The position numbers and the translations under genes are program-made. 5,889 nt of DNA, from contig JACVCQ010000123.1 in assembly GCA_016741945.1 (NCBI GenBank), positions 1,255-7,143 on the forward strand, given 5' to 3'. The notes below the pieces were generated by a model. That model made no database searches and was not told the DNA's origin. It was given only the letters and a program-made list of their open reading frames with translations. Source of the DNA: Chitinophagaceae bacterium. Its GTDB lineage: Bacteria > Bacteroidota > Bacteroidia > Chitinophagales > Chitinophagaceae. This document shows, piece by piece, positions 1-5,889 of the stretch; positions within the stretch are counted from its first letter, which is position 1, and each line of letters opens with the position of its first letter.

Positions 1-1280
1 ATGTGTAAAAGAGCTCGGGGTTGCATAGGATGCAATCCCCCGAGTTGATGAAATCTTTCAATATCCACTGTGGTGGTCATTTCAATATGTTCAATTCTGT
101 GTCTTTTATTTTGTTGTCCGTTGGTAGCCATTGCTTTTTCATAAGCATTCAATACAGATCGCACAGAACCATCGCCAATAGCATGTGTATAGATTTGAAA
201 TCCTTCTTGATCCAATCGATTCACCCATTTTTCATATTGATCAATGGGTATGGCATATTGACCTCTGTAAATACTATCCAATTGTAGTAAGTCGCTATAG
301 GGATCAATCATTACTGCTGTATGTGATTCGATCACGCCATCCAATAAAAATTTAATAGCAGTTGTTTTCAACCATTTTGAATTTTTGTTTTGTGACCGAA
401 TCGATTTCCAGCCGATGATATCTTTTTCGTTGAGACTTCTTCCCGCACTGAATGCAATAGAAGTTCGTAGCGTGAGTTGATCAGTTCTCAGTAATGAATC
501 ATACAATTCATATTCTTCTCTGGAACCACTTGCATTCTGAATACTGGTAATTCCCAGAGCAGCAGCATACTTTAATCCAGTTAGCAATGCATGGAACTTG
601 GCTGATTTATCAGGTCCCTGTACAAATCGAGTTACCAAGCCCGTTGCACTTTCCTTGAAAGCACCGGTAGGCTCTCCATTTTTATCTTTCACCAATTCTC
701 CAAAACCTTTGAATGTTGTTTCTTTCGTAATTCCTGCAATAGCTAATGCTTTACTATTGGCCCATCCACTATGACCATCATAGGCTTTTAAATAAACAGG
801 TCTGTCTGGAATGATGGCATCTAACATCTGTTTAGTAGGCAATCCTCGGGGAAATAAACTGTATTGCCAGCCGCCACCGGTGATCCAAGGTAGTTCAGGA
901 TGTTTTTTAGCATAGTCAGCTATCATCTGAATGGCTTCTTGCATGGTTTTAGCGTCTACAAGATCTACGACTGTTAAACCTAAGGAGCCGGATAAAAAAT
1001 GGACATGTCCGTCATTGAATCCGGGCATCATCATTTTTCCTTTCAGATCAATTACTTTGGTGGAAGCATTTTTAAACTGATTCAAATCAGCATGGGAACC
1101 TACTGCCAGAATTCTATCTCCTTTTACGGCTAACGCTTCTACAAAAGGAAGGGAAGGATCAGCAGTCCAGATATGTCCATTGATGTACAATTGATCTGCG
1201 ATATCCATAAGCAATGGATCTTTTTTCATGGATAGCAATGCGAAGACGGCAATGAACAGCAGTAGTAGGGTTTTTCTCAT
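1..1280 (-). CDS. YtcJ-type amidohydrolase, exported; C-terminus cut by window edge
   Basis: The frame is open from an ATG at 1280 to the left edge, giving 426 codons and no stop, so the C-terminus is missing. Family members usually have about 540-570 residues. Residues 1-18 (MRKTLLLLFIAVFALLSM) look like a signal peptide or membrane anchor; there is no lipobox cysteine. Features typical of the YtcJ branch of the metal-dependent amidohydrolases follow: PGFNDGHVHF (86-95) with the metal-binding HxH at 92-94, DGHSGWANSKAL (168-179), GEPTGAFKE (202-210), a lysine in AIKFLLDGVIES (308-319) that may be the bridging lysine, HAIGDG (366-371) and HRIEHIE (394-400). Known relatives hydrolyse C-N bonds in N-acyl or cyclic amide substrates; the substrate here cannot be read from sequence. 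It lies downstream of the phosphate-transporter-like gene on the same strand, but the 235-bp gap and the palindrome in it argue against a tight operon. The family call is firm and the substrate is unknown. Confidence 0.93.
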   Translation of the reverse strand, partial: MRKTLLLLFIAVFALLSMKKDPLLMDIADQLYINGHIWTADPSLPFVEALAVKGDRILAVGSHADLNQFKNASTKVIDLKGKMMMPGFNDGHVHFLSGSLGLTVVDLVDAKTMQEAIQMIADYAKKHPELPWITGGGWQYSLFPRGLPTKQMLDAIIPDRPVYLKAYDGHSGWANSKALAIAGITKETTFKGFGELVKDKNGEPTGAFKESATGLVTRFVQGPDKSAKFHALLTGLKYAAALGITSIQNASGSREEYELYDSLLRTDQLTLRTSIAFSAGRSLNEKDIIGWKSIRSQNKNSKWLKTTAIKFLLDGVIESHTAVMIDPYSDLLQLDSIYRGQYAIPIDQYEKWVNRLDQEGFQIYTHAIGDGSVRSVLNAYEKAMATNGQQNKRHRIEHIEMTTTVDIERFHQLGGLHPMQPRALLH

Positions 1281-1299
1281 GTGGGCAATTAAAGGATAT

Positions 1300-1331
1300 C
1301 TAATGTAGGCAATTTTATGAATGCTTGCAAT
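1300..1331 (-). promoter_or_regulatory. Possible Bacteroidota-type promoter for the amidohydrolase
   Basis: Read on the minus strand, ATTG (1331-1328) is followed after 20 bases by TACATTAG (1307-1300). This matches the Bacteroidota sigma-ABfr pattern (-33 TTTG or TTG, about 19-20 bases, -7 TAnnTTTG) with one mismatch in each box. It would start transcription about 10 bases before the ATG at 1280, leaving a very short leader. The pattern is loose and the region is AT-rich, so a chance match is possible. Confidence 0.3.
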
Positions 1332-1367
1332 CAAGCGTAATACAAATATGAACGCAATTGATTTACC

Positions 1368-1497
1368 CGATCGTCTCCCTCTCTCACCCAAGGCGAGTTC
1401 GGGAAATTGCGACGAACATCTTTTTAATTTGACACTATACGGAGAAAGAAACGCGCCTTCCCCTTCTTACATCGTCGGCGAGAGAAGGAGAAGATCG
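1368..1497. repeat. Imperfect palindromic element between transporter and amidohydrolase
   Basis: The outer arms are 1368-1388 and 1477-1497, which are reverse complements at 18 of 21 positions (pyrimidine-rich against purine-rich). Nested inside are a perfect 6-bp pair, aaggcg at 1390-1395 with cgcctt at 1454-1459, and a 5-bp hairpin, gttcg at 1397-1401 with cgaac at 1413-1417. The whole could fold as a branched hairpin. Such C/T-rich and G/A-rich arms resemble decayed intergenic palindromic repeats or MITE-like elements. There is no transposase and no clear target-site duplication. A 61-codon frame crosses it, but its composition is dictated by the arms and it is not called as a gene. The rest of 1281-1515 holds only the possible promoter listed separately. 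Confidence 0.5.
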
Positions 1498-1515
1498 AAG
1501 AACTAAAAGAAAGTA

Positions 1516-2478
1516 TTATAGTGCGTTCACCCTTTTGTTGTTCTCTGTTCGATCAGGCAATATTTTGTTTAAAAAACGTTCAAACAATGGAATAGTCCAA
1601 ATGAAAATAAGTACTCCACAAATATTAAACAACATATGTGCATTAGCCAAGGTTCTTTCGATTGGAGCACTACTACTGATTATTTTAACTAAATCTACGA
1701 ATGGATAGAAAAAGACTAATCCTAAAACAATTGATAATAAGTTAAACGAAACGTGAAACAGTCCGGTTTTCAGTGCCTGTCTACTACCTTTTATTGTTGC
1801 GAGTAAAGTATCACTACAAGTGCCCAACTCTGCACCAAGCATCACTGCAATTCCACCAAGTAAGCTTAAAATTCCTTTTTTACATAAAATGATTGCCATT
1901 CCTACCGTAGCGGAAGAAGATTGAATAATAAGTGTAACAACAGCGCCAACTAAAGCACCTGTTAAAGGATTTTCAGTTTTCTTCATCCACTCATCAAAGA
2001 ATGGTTCGTCTTTCAATGGCTCAACTGCATTTTCCATAGTAAATAATCCAAAAAATAATACTCCAAAATACAAAATGACCTTACCCGCATTATTAACACG
2101 TTTTGATTTTGAAATAAATAACAACAGAAATCCCAGCAATAATAATACGGGCGAATACTTGCCTATATCCATTGCTATAATTTGACTGCTAATAGTTGTA
2201 CCAATATTTGCTCCTAAAACAATTCCCATTGCTTGTCTGAAAAATAGTATTTGAGAATTAACCAAAACAATAGTAATAATGATGACAGCGGAAGATGAAT
2301 CTAAAAGAGTTGTTACAACTATGCCAACTATTACACTACTGATTGTGTTGGAAGTAAATTTTTGAATCCAAACATTTGCTTTTTCACCAATTATTGATTG
2401 AATAGATTCCGACAAATTGGCAACTGCAAATAAGAAGAGAACCAAACCTGCAATTATTGATAATACAATTTCCGGCAT
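1516..2478 (-). CDS. Na+/phosphate cotransporter family protein (PNaS, PF02690-type), no PhoU domain
   Basis: A 320-residue inner-membrane protein of the Na/Pi cotransporter family, which couples sodium to phosphate movement; in bacteria some members act in phosphate export. Two inverted repeats are visible. The first has DSSSA (60-64) and GANIGTT (89-95); the second has QSSSA (186-190) and GAELGT (215-220). The first motif has Asp where the usual form is QSSSA. Further hydrophobic helices lie near 4-20, 46-59, 108-123, 132-147, 174-186, 203-215, 244-264 and 283-299, with the family-like stretches FHVSFNL (241-247) and AHMLFN (280-285). The frame extends 15 codons upstream to a TTG at 2523, but I chose the ATG at 2478 because it puts the first helix directly after MPEIV, as in relatives. 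The PhoU-like cytoplasmic tail of longer homologues (about 540 residues) is absent; the protein ends about 20 polar residues after the last helix. Its base composition looks more AT-rich than the genes on either side. The family call is firm; the substrate is inferred from the family only. Confidence 0.9.
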   Translation of the reverse strand: MPEIVLSIIAGLVLFLFAVANLSESIQSIIGEKANVWIQKFTSNTISSVIVGIVVTTLLDSSSAVIIITIVLVNSQILFFRQAMGIVLGANIGTTISSQIIAMDIGKYSPVLLLLGFLLLFISKSKRVNNAGKVILYFGVLFFGLFTMENAVEPLKDEPFFDEWMKKTENPLTGALVGAVVTLIIQSSSATVGMAIILCKKGILSLLGGIAVMLGAELGTCSDTLLATIKGSRQALKTGLFHVSFNLLSIVLGLVFFYPFVDLVKIISSSAPIERTLANAHMLFNICGVLIFIWTIPLFERFLNKILPDRTENNKRVNAL

Positions 2479-2837
2479 CCTAATAATGGAATAATTAATA
2501 ATAAACCAATGGTAATGTACCAATATGAACTCAACGTAAAATATCTATAGTATTTTTATTAAATTTCATTGTTCAATCGTCTCCACTAACAGCCCAGGCT
2601 AAAAAATGAGAATATGCGACCGTTGACACTAAAGAATATTGATAAATAGTCATCGCTTACGACTACGCAGTAATATGTTAGTAATACTAAAAATAAATGA
2701 AACTCTCTGATTGTATAGTACGCAAGGTTTCCTCTTTCATCATGGATAAGATCGTGAAATGATGCGTAGAATCATTGAAGAAGAAAATAAGAACATATCT
2801 TATCATTCCTTAAAGAGGCTGTAACATCTGGCTATGA
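2479..2837. other. AT-rich intergenic spacer, no gene seen
   Basis: This stretch of about 360 bases between the XRE gene and the transporter gene has no convincing coding frame on either strand. It holds a short AT-rich palindrome (tagta-a-tacta at 2679-2689) and the nested inverted repeats listed separately at 2745-2804. The transporter's promoter should lie in its lower part. TACCATTG on the minus strand just upstream of 2478 resembles a -7 box, but the nearest TTG is only 17 bases further up, so no promoter is called. No terminator with a T-run is visible after the XRE gene. Confidence 0.6.
2745..2804. repeat. Weak nested inverted repeats
   Basis: An 8-bp perfect inverted pair (gataagat at 2745-2752, atcttatc at 2797-2804) encloses a 6-bp hairpin (aatgat at 2758-2763, atcatt at 2771-2776, 7-base loop). 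The arms are short and AT-rich, so chance is a real possibility. There is no T-run to suggest a terminator for either strand. Confidence 0.2.
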
Positions 2838-3071
2838 CTACAAAGGTTTTTCCGGCAGAAAATCTCGGGGAGAACATTTGAATATTTTAGCCAACGCATT
2901 CAAATGTGTGAGATTATATTTATCTCTGCGTTTGGGGCTTTCAACATGACCAATAAAACTATCGCTCATATTTAACTTTTGCGACAAAGCCATTTGTGTC
3001 ATTCCGTTTTCTACCCGAAATTCTTTCACTCTCTGAATGACGAAGCGATCTATTTTATTTGTTTCTGCCAC
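2838..3071 (-). CDS. Small XRE-family helix-turn-helix transcriptional regulator
   Basis: A 77-residue single-domain protein, counted from a GTG start. The helix-turn-helix spans about residues 25-46: TQMALSQKLNMS is the first helix and turn, and DSFIGHVESP covers the recognition helix. The tail KYNLTHLNALAKIF and CSPRDFLPEKPL completes the five-helix XRE fold and resembles the ending of many short Bacteroidota XRE proteins. Such proteins bind short palindromic DNA and often repress their own gene. The start is uncertain. The frame runs on to a TTG at 3107, but those 12 extra residues are hydrophobic and do not fit the fold. The GTG at 3071 gives VAETNKIDRF, which fits the expected N-terminus, although no Shine-Dalgarno sequence is seen for either. 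No toxin, methyltransferase or recombinase is adjacent, so this is an orphan regulator. The family call is firm; its targets are unknown. Confidence 0.88.
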   Translation of the reverse strand: MAETNKIDRFVIQRVKEFRVENGMTQMALSQKLNMSDSFIGHVESPKRRDKYNLTHLNALAKIFKCSPRDFLPEKPL

Positions 3072-3079
3072 AGTTGGCA
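3066..3079. promoter_or_regulatory. Dyad overlapping the XRE start codon, possible operator half
   Basis: TGCCA (3066-3070) and TGGCA (3075-3079) are perfect 5-bp inverted arms with a 4-base spacer, the same spacer length as the dyad at 3106-3123. It covers the proposed GTG start of the XRE gene. Binding here could block transcription or translation initiation. The arms differ in sequence from the other dyad, so one protein recognising both is not supported by sequence similarity. Confidence 0.3.
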
Positions 3080-3105
3080 AGTGAGACAAAATGTGTAAAA
3101 ATATC

Positions 3106-3123
3106 AAAGGGATATGTCCCTTT
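3106..3123. promoter_or_regulatory. 18-bp dyad upstream of the XRE gene, candidate autoregulatory operator
   Basis: AAAGGGA (3106-3112) and TCCCTTT (3117-3123) are perfect 7-bp inverted arms around a 4-base centre. The dyad lies 35-52 bases upstream of the proposed GTG start, where the promoter of the XRE gene should be. XRE regulators commonly bind dyads of this size as dimers and repress themselves. That this protein binds here is inferred from position and symmetry only. If the TTG at 3107 were the real start, the dyad would overlap the first codon. Confidence 0.45.
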
Positions 3124-3205
3124 ATATGATAATTTCAGTATATTTACTCAGAATTTTTAAATTGCGATTCTTCATATAAGATATTGAAGCATTCGCTTTG
3201 AGTCT

Positions 3206-3315
3206 CGCTATAGAAACCTAGGAAATTTCAACATGCATGAGACAATAAGTGGAATGCCCACGTTACGGCGTGGGCTCTCTTATTCGTGCATGGGTCTCCT
3301 AGGACCTCTATAGCG
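3206..3315. repeat. Long segmented hairpin (about 110 nt): structured RNA or RAYT/MITE-like palindromic element
   Basis: Five stems stack in order. A: cgctatag 3206-3213 with 3308-3315 (8 bp). B: cctagga 3217-3223 with 3297-3303 (7 bp). C: catgcatg 3232-3239 with 3285-3292 (8 bp, one G-U). D: aataag 3244-3249 with 3279-3284 (6 bp). E: gcccacg 3256-3262 with 3269-3275 (7 bp) closing the loop ttacgg (3263-3268). Internal loops are 3/4, 8/4 and 6/3 bases, with a 4-base bulge between C and D. Thirty-six pairs over 110 bases is far beyond chance. The unequal loops suggest selection on a folded single strand rather than a simple DNA palindrome. The GC-rich tip resembles hairpins mobilised by REP-associated tyrosine transposases (RAYT), but none is encoded here. 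A run of seven Ts at 3336-3342 lies 20 bases past the stem, too far for a standard terminator of it. The transcribed strand is unknown. Confidence 0.75.
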
Positions 3316-3396
3316 GTAAGTTGAGTTCCACGTCCTTTTTTTCAGACCTCTCTTACAAAGACTCCCCCAACATTATTGATCATAAAAGCTATACGC

Positions 3397-3663
3397 ATGA
3401 AACCATGCCGCTTGGATACAATGTTATGGGTGATTCGTTCCGGTGTTTCAAAAGAAACACTGGATGCTATTCTTTGTCATTTACTCAAACGAAAAATATT
3501 TAGGGAGAAAGAAGGTTTGCCTACCTATCGCCCACATCTGAAAATCATTACGCGTCGCCAAGGTTTTAAAATGAAAAACCACGTTATCCTCGTTCATCCA
3601 CTTGGTACTGCCTGGTGTTTACTCAAAACCCAGTATGCCAAAAAACCAAAAAATCCGGTGTAG
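3397..3663 (+). CDS. Hypothetical small basic protein upstream of the SusC-like gene
   Basis: The reading frame gives 88 residues from the ATG at 3397 (MKPCRLDTMLWVIRSGVSKE); a TTG at 3376 would add 7 more. I do not recognise the family. The protein is rich in Lys and Arg with few acidic residues, has four Cys, no signal peptide and no clear membrane helix, and its first half looks helical (ETLDAILCHLLKRKIFREKEG). Codon choice resembles that of the downstream gene. It ends 61 bases before the SusC-like start on the same strand, so the two could share a transcript. It does not resemble the sigma or FecR anti-sigma proteins often found in this position. It could be a real small protein, a fragment of a decayed gene, or a chance frame; the frame is open back to 3325 without an earlier ATG. 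Confidence 0.4.
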   Translation: MKPCRLDTMLWVIRSGVSKETLDAILCHLLKRKIFREKEGLPTYRPHLKIITRRQGFKMKNHVILVHPLGTAWCLLKTQYAKKPKNPV

Positions 3664-3724
3664 CCATTAGAGCATACTGCTCATCCTTATCCTCACTTTA
3701 TTGCTCACTAATTAACTGTAAAAA
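3664..3724 (+). other. Spacer and start region of the SusC-like gene
   Basis: These 61 bases carry a small dyad (gagca-tac-tgctc, 3670-3682). An A-run directly before the ATG at 3725 is the usual A-rich start context in Bacteroidota, in place of a Shine-Dalgarno sequence. No TAnnTTTG-type promoter box is visible, which is compatible with cotranscription with the upstream small frame. Confidence 0.35.
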
Positions 3725-5889
3725 ATGCGAAAATTTTGCTTACTGGCATTGCTATGCCCTATATGGAGCTTATGCCAAACGAATACTACTGCCCTTATCA
3801 AAGGACAAATACGGTCGGCCACATCCAATACCGGGCTACAGGATGCATTGATCTATCTATCAAAAGCACGTACACAAACCTATTCAGATGGCCAGGGAAA
3901 TTTTCAAATCGCCATCACTAAATTTCCTGATACAATTCGTATTAGTTTGACAGGGTTTATCAACCAAGCTATACCTATTGAAAAAGCAACAGTGCTGAAC
4001 ATCGTATTAGAACCGATTACTCCTTCCTTATTAGATGTAGAAGTACAAACAGGTTATCAATCAATTCCTGCTGAAAGGGCTACCGGTTCTTTTGTACAAA
4101 TCAAAAATGACTTACTGAACAGAAGAGTGGGTGCCAATATCCTCGACCGTCTCGATGGTATTGCATCCGGTCTGATCTTTAACCGCAGTCGTACCCCCAA
4201 TGCCAATGAATCAAATATCCAGATTCGAGGTCGAAGCACCATTTTTGCCAATACAGAACCACTGATCATCATCGATAATTTTCCCTACGAAGGAGATATC
4301 AACCAGATCAATCCTAATGATATCGAATCTATCACACTACTCAAAGATGCAGCTGCTGCTTCTATTTGGGGAGTAAGGGCCGGCAATGGTGTGATCGTTA
4401 TCACTACCAAAAAAGCCAAAGCATCTGCAGCACCCAAAATTCAGTTCAATACCAATATCACACTTTCAGAAAAACCCAACCTATTTTATCAACCCATTGC
4501 CAATGCAGGCTCGGTGATTGAAATGGAATCCTTTTTGTTTGAACGTGGATTTTATAACAATCGCATTAACCAACGCTTTCCCGGTCTCTCTCCTGCTGTG
4601 GTCATTATGGATGATAGAAGAGCTGGCCGGATTAATGCTGCTGATTCTGGTACCCGCATGCAAGAACTATTAGCGACTGATAATAGGAACGATTTGACTC
4701 GCTACTTTTATCGCCCTGCATTGGCTCAACAATATGCATTAACCTTATCCGGTGGTGATAAACGCGTACTCTATCATTTTGCTACAAGCTGGGATCAACT
4801 TTCACAAGCCCAACATCGGAATGAACAAAACAGAATCACCCTGCGCAGTAGAACCCAATTCAATCTGATACCCGACCGTCTCGAACTCATTACGGATCTG
4901 AATCTGATCCATGCAAACGCCAGTTTACCTTCCATTCAGTATTTCAATAGTTTTCCGATATACCAATCACTGGTAGCACCAGATGGAACTGCCTTACCCA
5001 TTTATCGGGACTATCGAAAAAGTTGGTTGGATACGATTGGACAAAACCAATTACTGCCCTGGCATCACAAACCCTTTGAAGAAGTACTACAATCGAATCA
5101 TCGCAACAACCGATTAGATACTCGTTTGTTAACCATCCTCAATTGGAAGATCACAAAGACATTTCAATTCCAAACTTCTTATCAATATGAATCCGGAAAT
5201 ACCAATACCAGACAGATTAACGGACAAGCAGAATTCAGTAATCGTGATCTGATCAATCGCTATACACTACCAGGGTATAGTAATGGTATTCCTACTCTAG
5301 CCATACCCATTGGTGATATTCTTACCCAAACCCATCAACAGTTCAATGCCCACAATGGAAGGGTACAGATGAACTACCAAAAGAACTTTCATAAAGTACA
5401 TCAATTTGATTTGTTTGCCGGATTTGAAATAAGACAATTTTCAAGTGCCCGATCCTCTTCAAGAAGATACGGATACAACCAAGACAATGCTTCAGATATT
5501 GAGATCAATCCAATCAATCCTTTTCCGACACTCCCCAATGGAATTGCTTCCAGGATCCCAACATCAACCGTACACAATCTGACCATTGATCGTTTTTTAT
5601 CACAGTTTGCCAATTTGGGTTATAGTTTTCAACAACGCTATCAGTTAACCATGAGTGCCAGAAAAGATGCTTCCAATCTTTTTGGTGTAGAAGCCAATCA
5701 ACAAACGGTTCCCTTATGGTCAATAGGTACCGGCTGGTTCATACACAAAGAAAAATGGTGGAACCCGAGTATTTTTCAATCACTGAAACTGCGCACTACT
5801 TTTGGTTTTAGTGGTAATATCGACAAAACAGCAACCGCTTTTACCACAGCAGGAAATGACATCAGTAGTGTTTTCAGTCAGCCCACTGA
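3725..5889 (+). CDS. SusC/RagA family TonB-linked outer-membrane protein; C-terminus cut by window edge
   Basis: The frame is open from the ATG at 3725 to the right edge, giving 721 codons and no stop. The family usually has about 950-1100 residues, so several hundred are missing. Residues 1-17 form a signal peptide (MRKFCLLALLCPIWSLC, probable cut before Gln18; no proper lipobox). Residues about 24-97 form the carboxypeptidase-regulatory-like beta domain (IKGQIR, GLQDALIYL, SDGQGNFQIAI). The TonB plug spans about 112-230 and carries the SusC signature: NIQIRGRSTI (164-173), PLIIIDNFP (179-187), INPNDIESITLLKDAAAASI (195-214) and AGNGVIVITTKKAK (219-232). The rest is beta-barrel with alternating polar and aromatic residues. 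SusC proteins form TonB-driven gates that, with a SusD lipoprotein, import glycans, peptides or other large nutrients across the outer membrane. A susD partner would be expected just past 5889. No ECF sigma/FecR pair precedes it, so its regulation is not visible. The substrate is unknown. Confidence 0.95.
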   Translation, partial: MRKFCLLALLCPIWSLCQTNTTALIKGQIRSATSNTGLQDALIYLSKARTQTYSDGQGNFQIAITKFPDTIRISLTGFINQAIPIEKATVLNIVLEPITPSLLDVEVQTGYQSIPAERATGSFVQIKNDLLNRRVGANILDRLDGIASGLIFNRSRTPNANESNIQIRGRSTIFANTEPLIIIDNFPYEGDINQINPNDIESITLLKDAAAASIWGVRAGNGVIVITTKKAKASAAPKIQFNTNITLSEKPNLFYQPIANAGSVIEMESFLFERGFYNNRINQRFPGLSPAVVIMDDRRAGRINAADSGTRMQELLATDNRNDLTRYFYRPALAQQYALTLSGGDKRVLYHFATSWDQLSQAQHRNEQNRITLRSRTQFNLIPDRLELITDLNLIHANASLPSIQYFNSFPIYQSLVAPDGTALPIYRDYRKSWLDTIGQNQLLPWHHKPFEEVLQSNHRNNRLDTRLLTILNWKITKTFQFQTSYQYESGNTNTRQINGQAEFSNRDLINRYTLPGYSNGIPTLAIPIGDILTQTHQQFNAHNGRVQMNYQKNFHKVHQFDLFAGFEIRQFSSARSSSRRYGYNQDNASDIEINPINPFPTLPNGIASRIPTSTVHNLTIDRFLSQFANLGYSFQQRYQLTMSARKDASNLFGVEANQQTVPLWSIGTGWFIHKEKWWNPSIFQSLKLRTTFGFSGNIDKTATAFTTAGNDISSVFSQPT

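Noticed and set aside
21..287. Plus-strand open frame of 88 codons
   Set aside because: It lies antisense inside the amidohydrolase, whose minus-strand frame carries clear family motifs.
1321..1506. Plus-strand open frame of 61 codons
   Set aside because: It spans the palindromic element, and its Pro/Ser-rich and Arg-rich stretches simply mirror the C/T-rich and G/A-rich arms; no family resemblance.
2479..2523. N-terminal extension of the transporter from a TTG
   Set aside because: The added residues (VHYHWFIINYSII) have no family counterpart; the ATG at 2478 places the first helix as in homologues.
3206..3342. Intrinsic terminator formed by the long hairpin and the T-run
   Set aside because: The seven Ts at 3336-3342 begin 20 bases after the stem ends; a terminator needs the T-run directly behind the stem.
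3615..3921. Two overlapping plus-strand frames (3615-3851 and 3736-3921)
   Set aside because: They run out of frame through the signal peptide and first domain of the SusC-like gene, which has strong motif support.
4057..5723. Four minus-strand frames of 60-71 codons
   Set aside because: All are antisense shadows of the SusC-like coding region.
1..5889. CRISPR array, tRNA, rRNA or transposase gene
   Set aside because: No regularly spaced direct repeats, tRNA-like cloverleaf, rRNA signature or transposase motif was found on either strand.

Overview
The window looks like chromosomal DNA of a Bacteroidota bacterium, most likely from the Chitinophagaceae/Sphingobacteriia side. The evidence is a SusC/RagA-type TonB-linked outer-membrane protein, a short XRE regulator of a style common in this phylum, A-rich start regions without Shine-Dalgarno sequences, and moderately low GC. 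The genus cannot be set from the sequence alone. Two large genes run off the window edges.

Layout: (1) 1-1280, minus strand: a YtcJ-type amidohydrolase with an export signal; its C-terminus lies beyond the left edge. (2) 1281-1515: an intergenic spacer with a possible Bacteroidota-type promoter and a large imperfect palindromic element at 1368-1497. (3) 1516-2478, minus: a compact Na+/phosphate-cotransporter-family membrane protein with both inverted repeats but no PhoU tail. (4) 2479-2837: an AT-rich spacer with only weak dyads. (5) 2838-3071, minus: a 77-residue XRE DNA-binding protein with two perfect dyads at and just upstream of its start, which are candidate autoregulatory operators. 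(6) 3206-3315: a striking segmented hairpin of about 110 nt. (7) 3397-3663, plus: an unrecognised basic protein of 88 residues. (8) 3725-5889, plus: a SusC/RagA family TonB-linked receptor with signal peptide, carboxypeptidase-regulatory-like domain, plug and start of the barrel; the C-terminus lies beyond the right edge.

The genes do not form one obvious pathway. The three minus-strand genes point away from the plus-strand SusC locus, and the divergent region between them (3072-3396) carries the operator-like dyads and the long hairpin. The transporter and XRE gene look more AT-rich than the genes on either side, and the segment holding them lies between the two palindromic elements. This could be a small accessory insert, but that is an inference. 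No sigma factor, anti-sigma FecR, transposase, tRNA, rRNA or CRISPR array was found. The observation most worth following is the segmented hairpin at 3206-3315.
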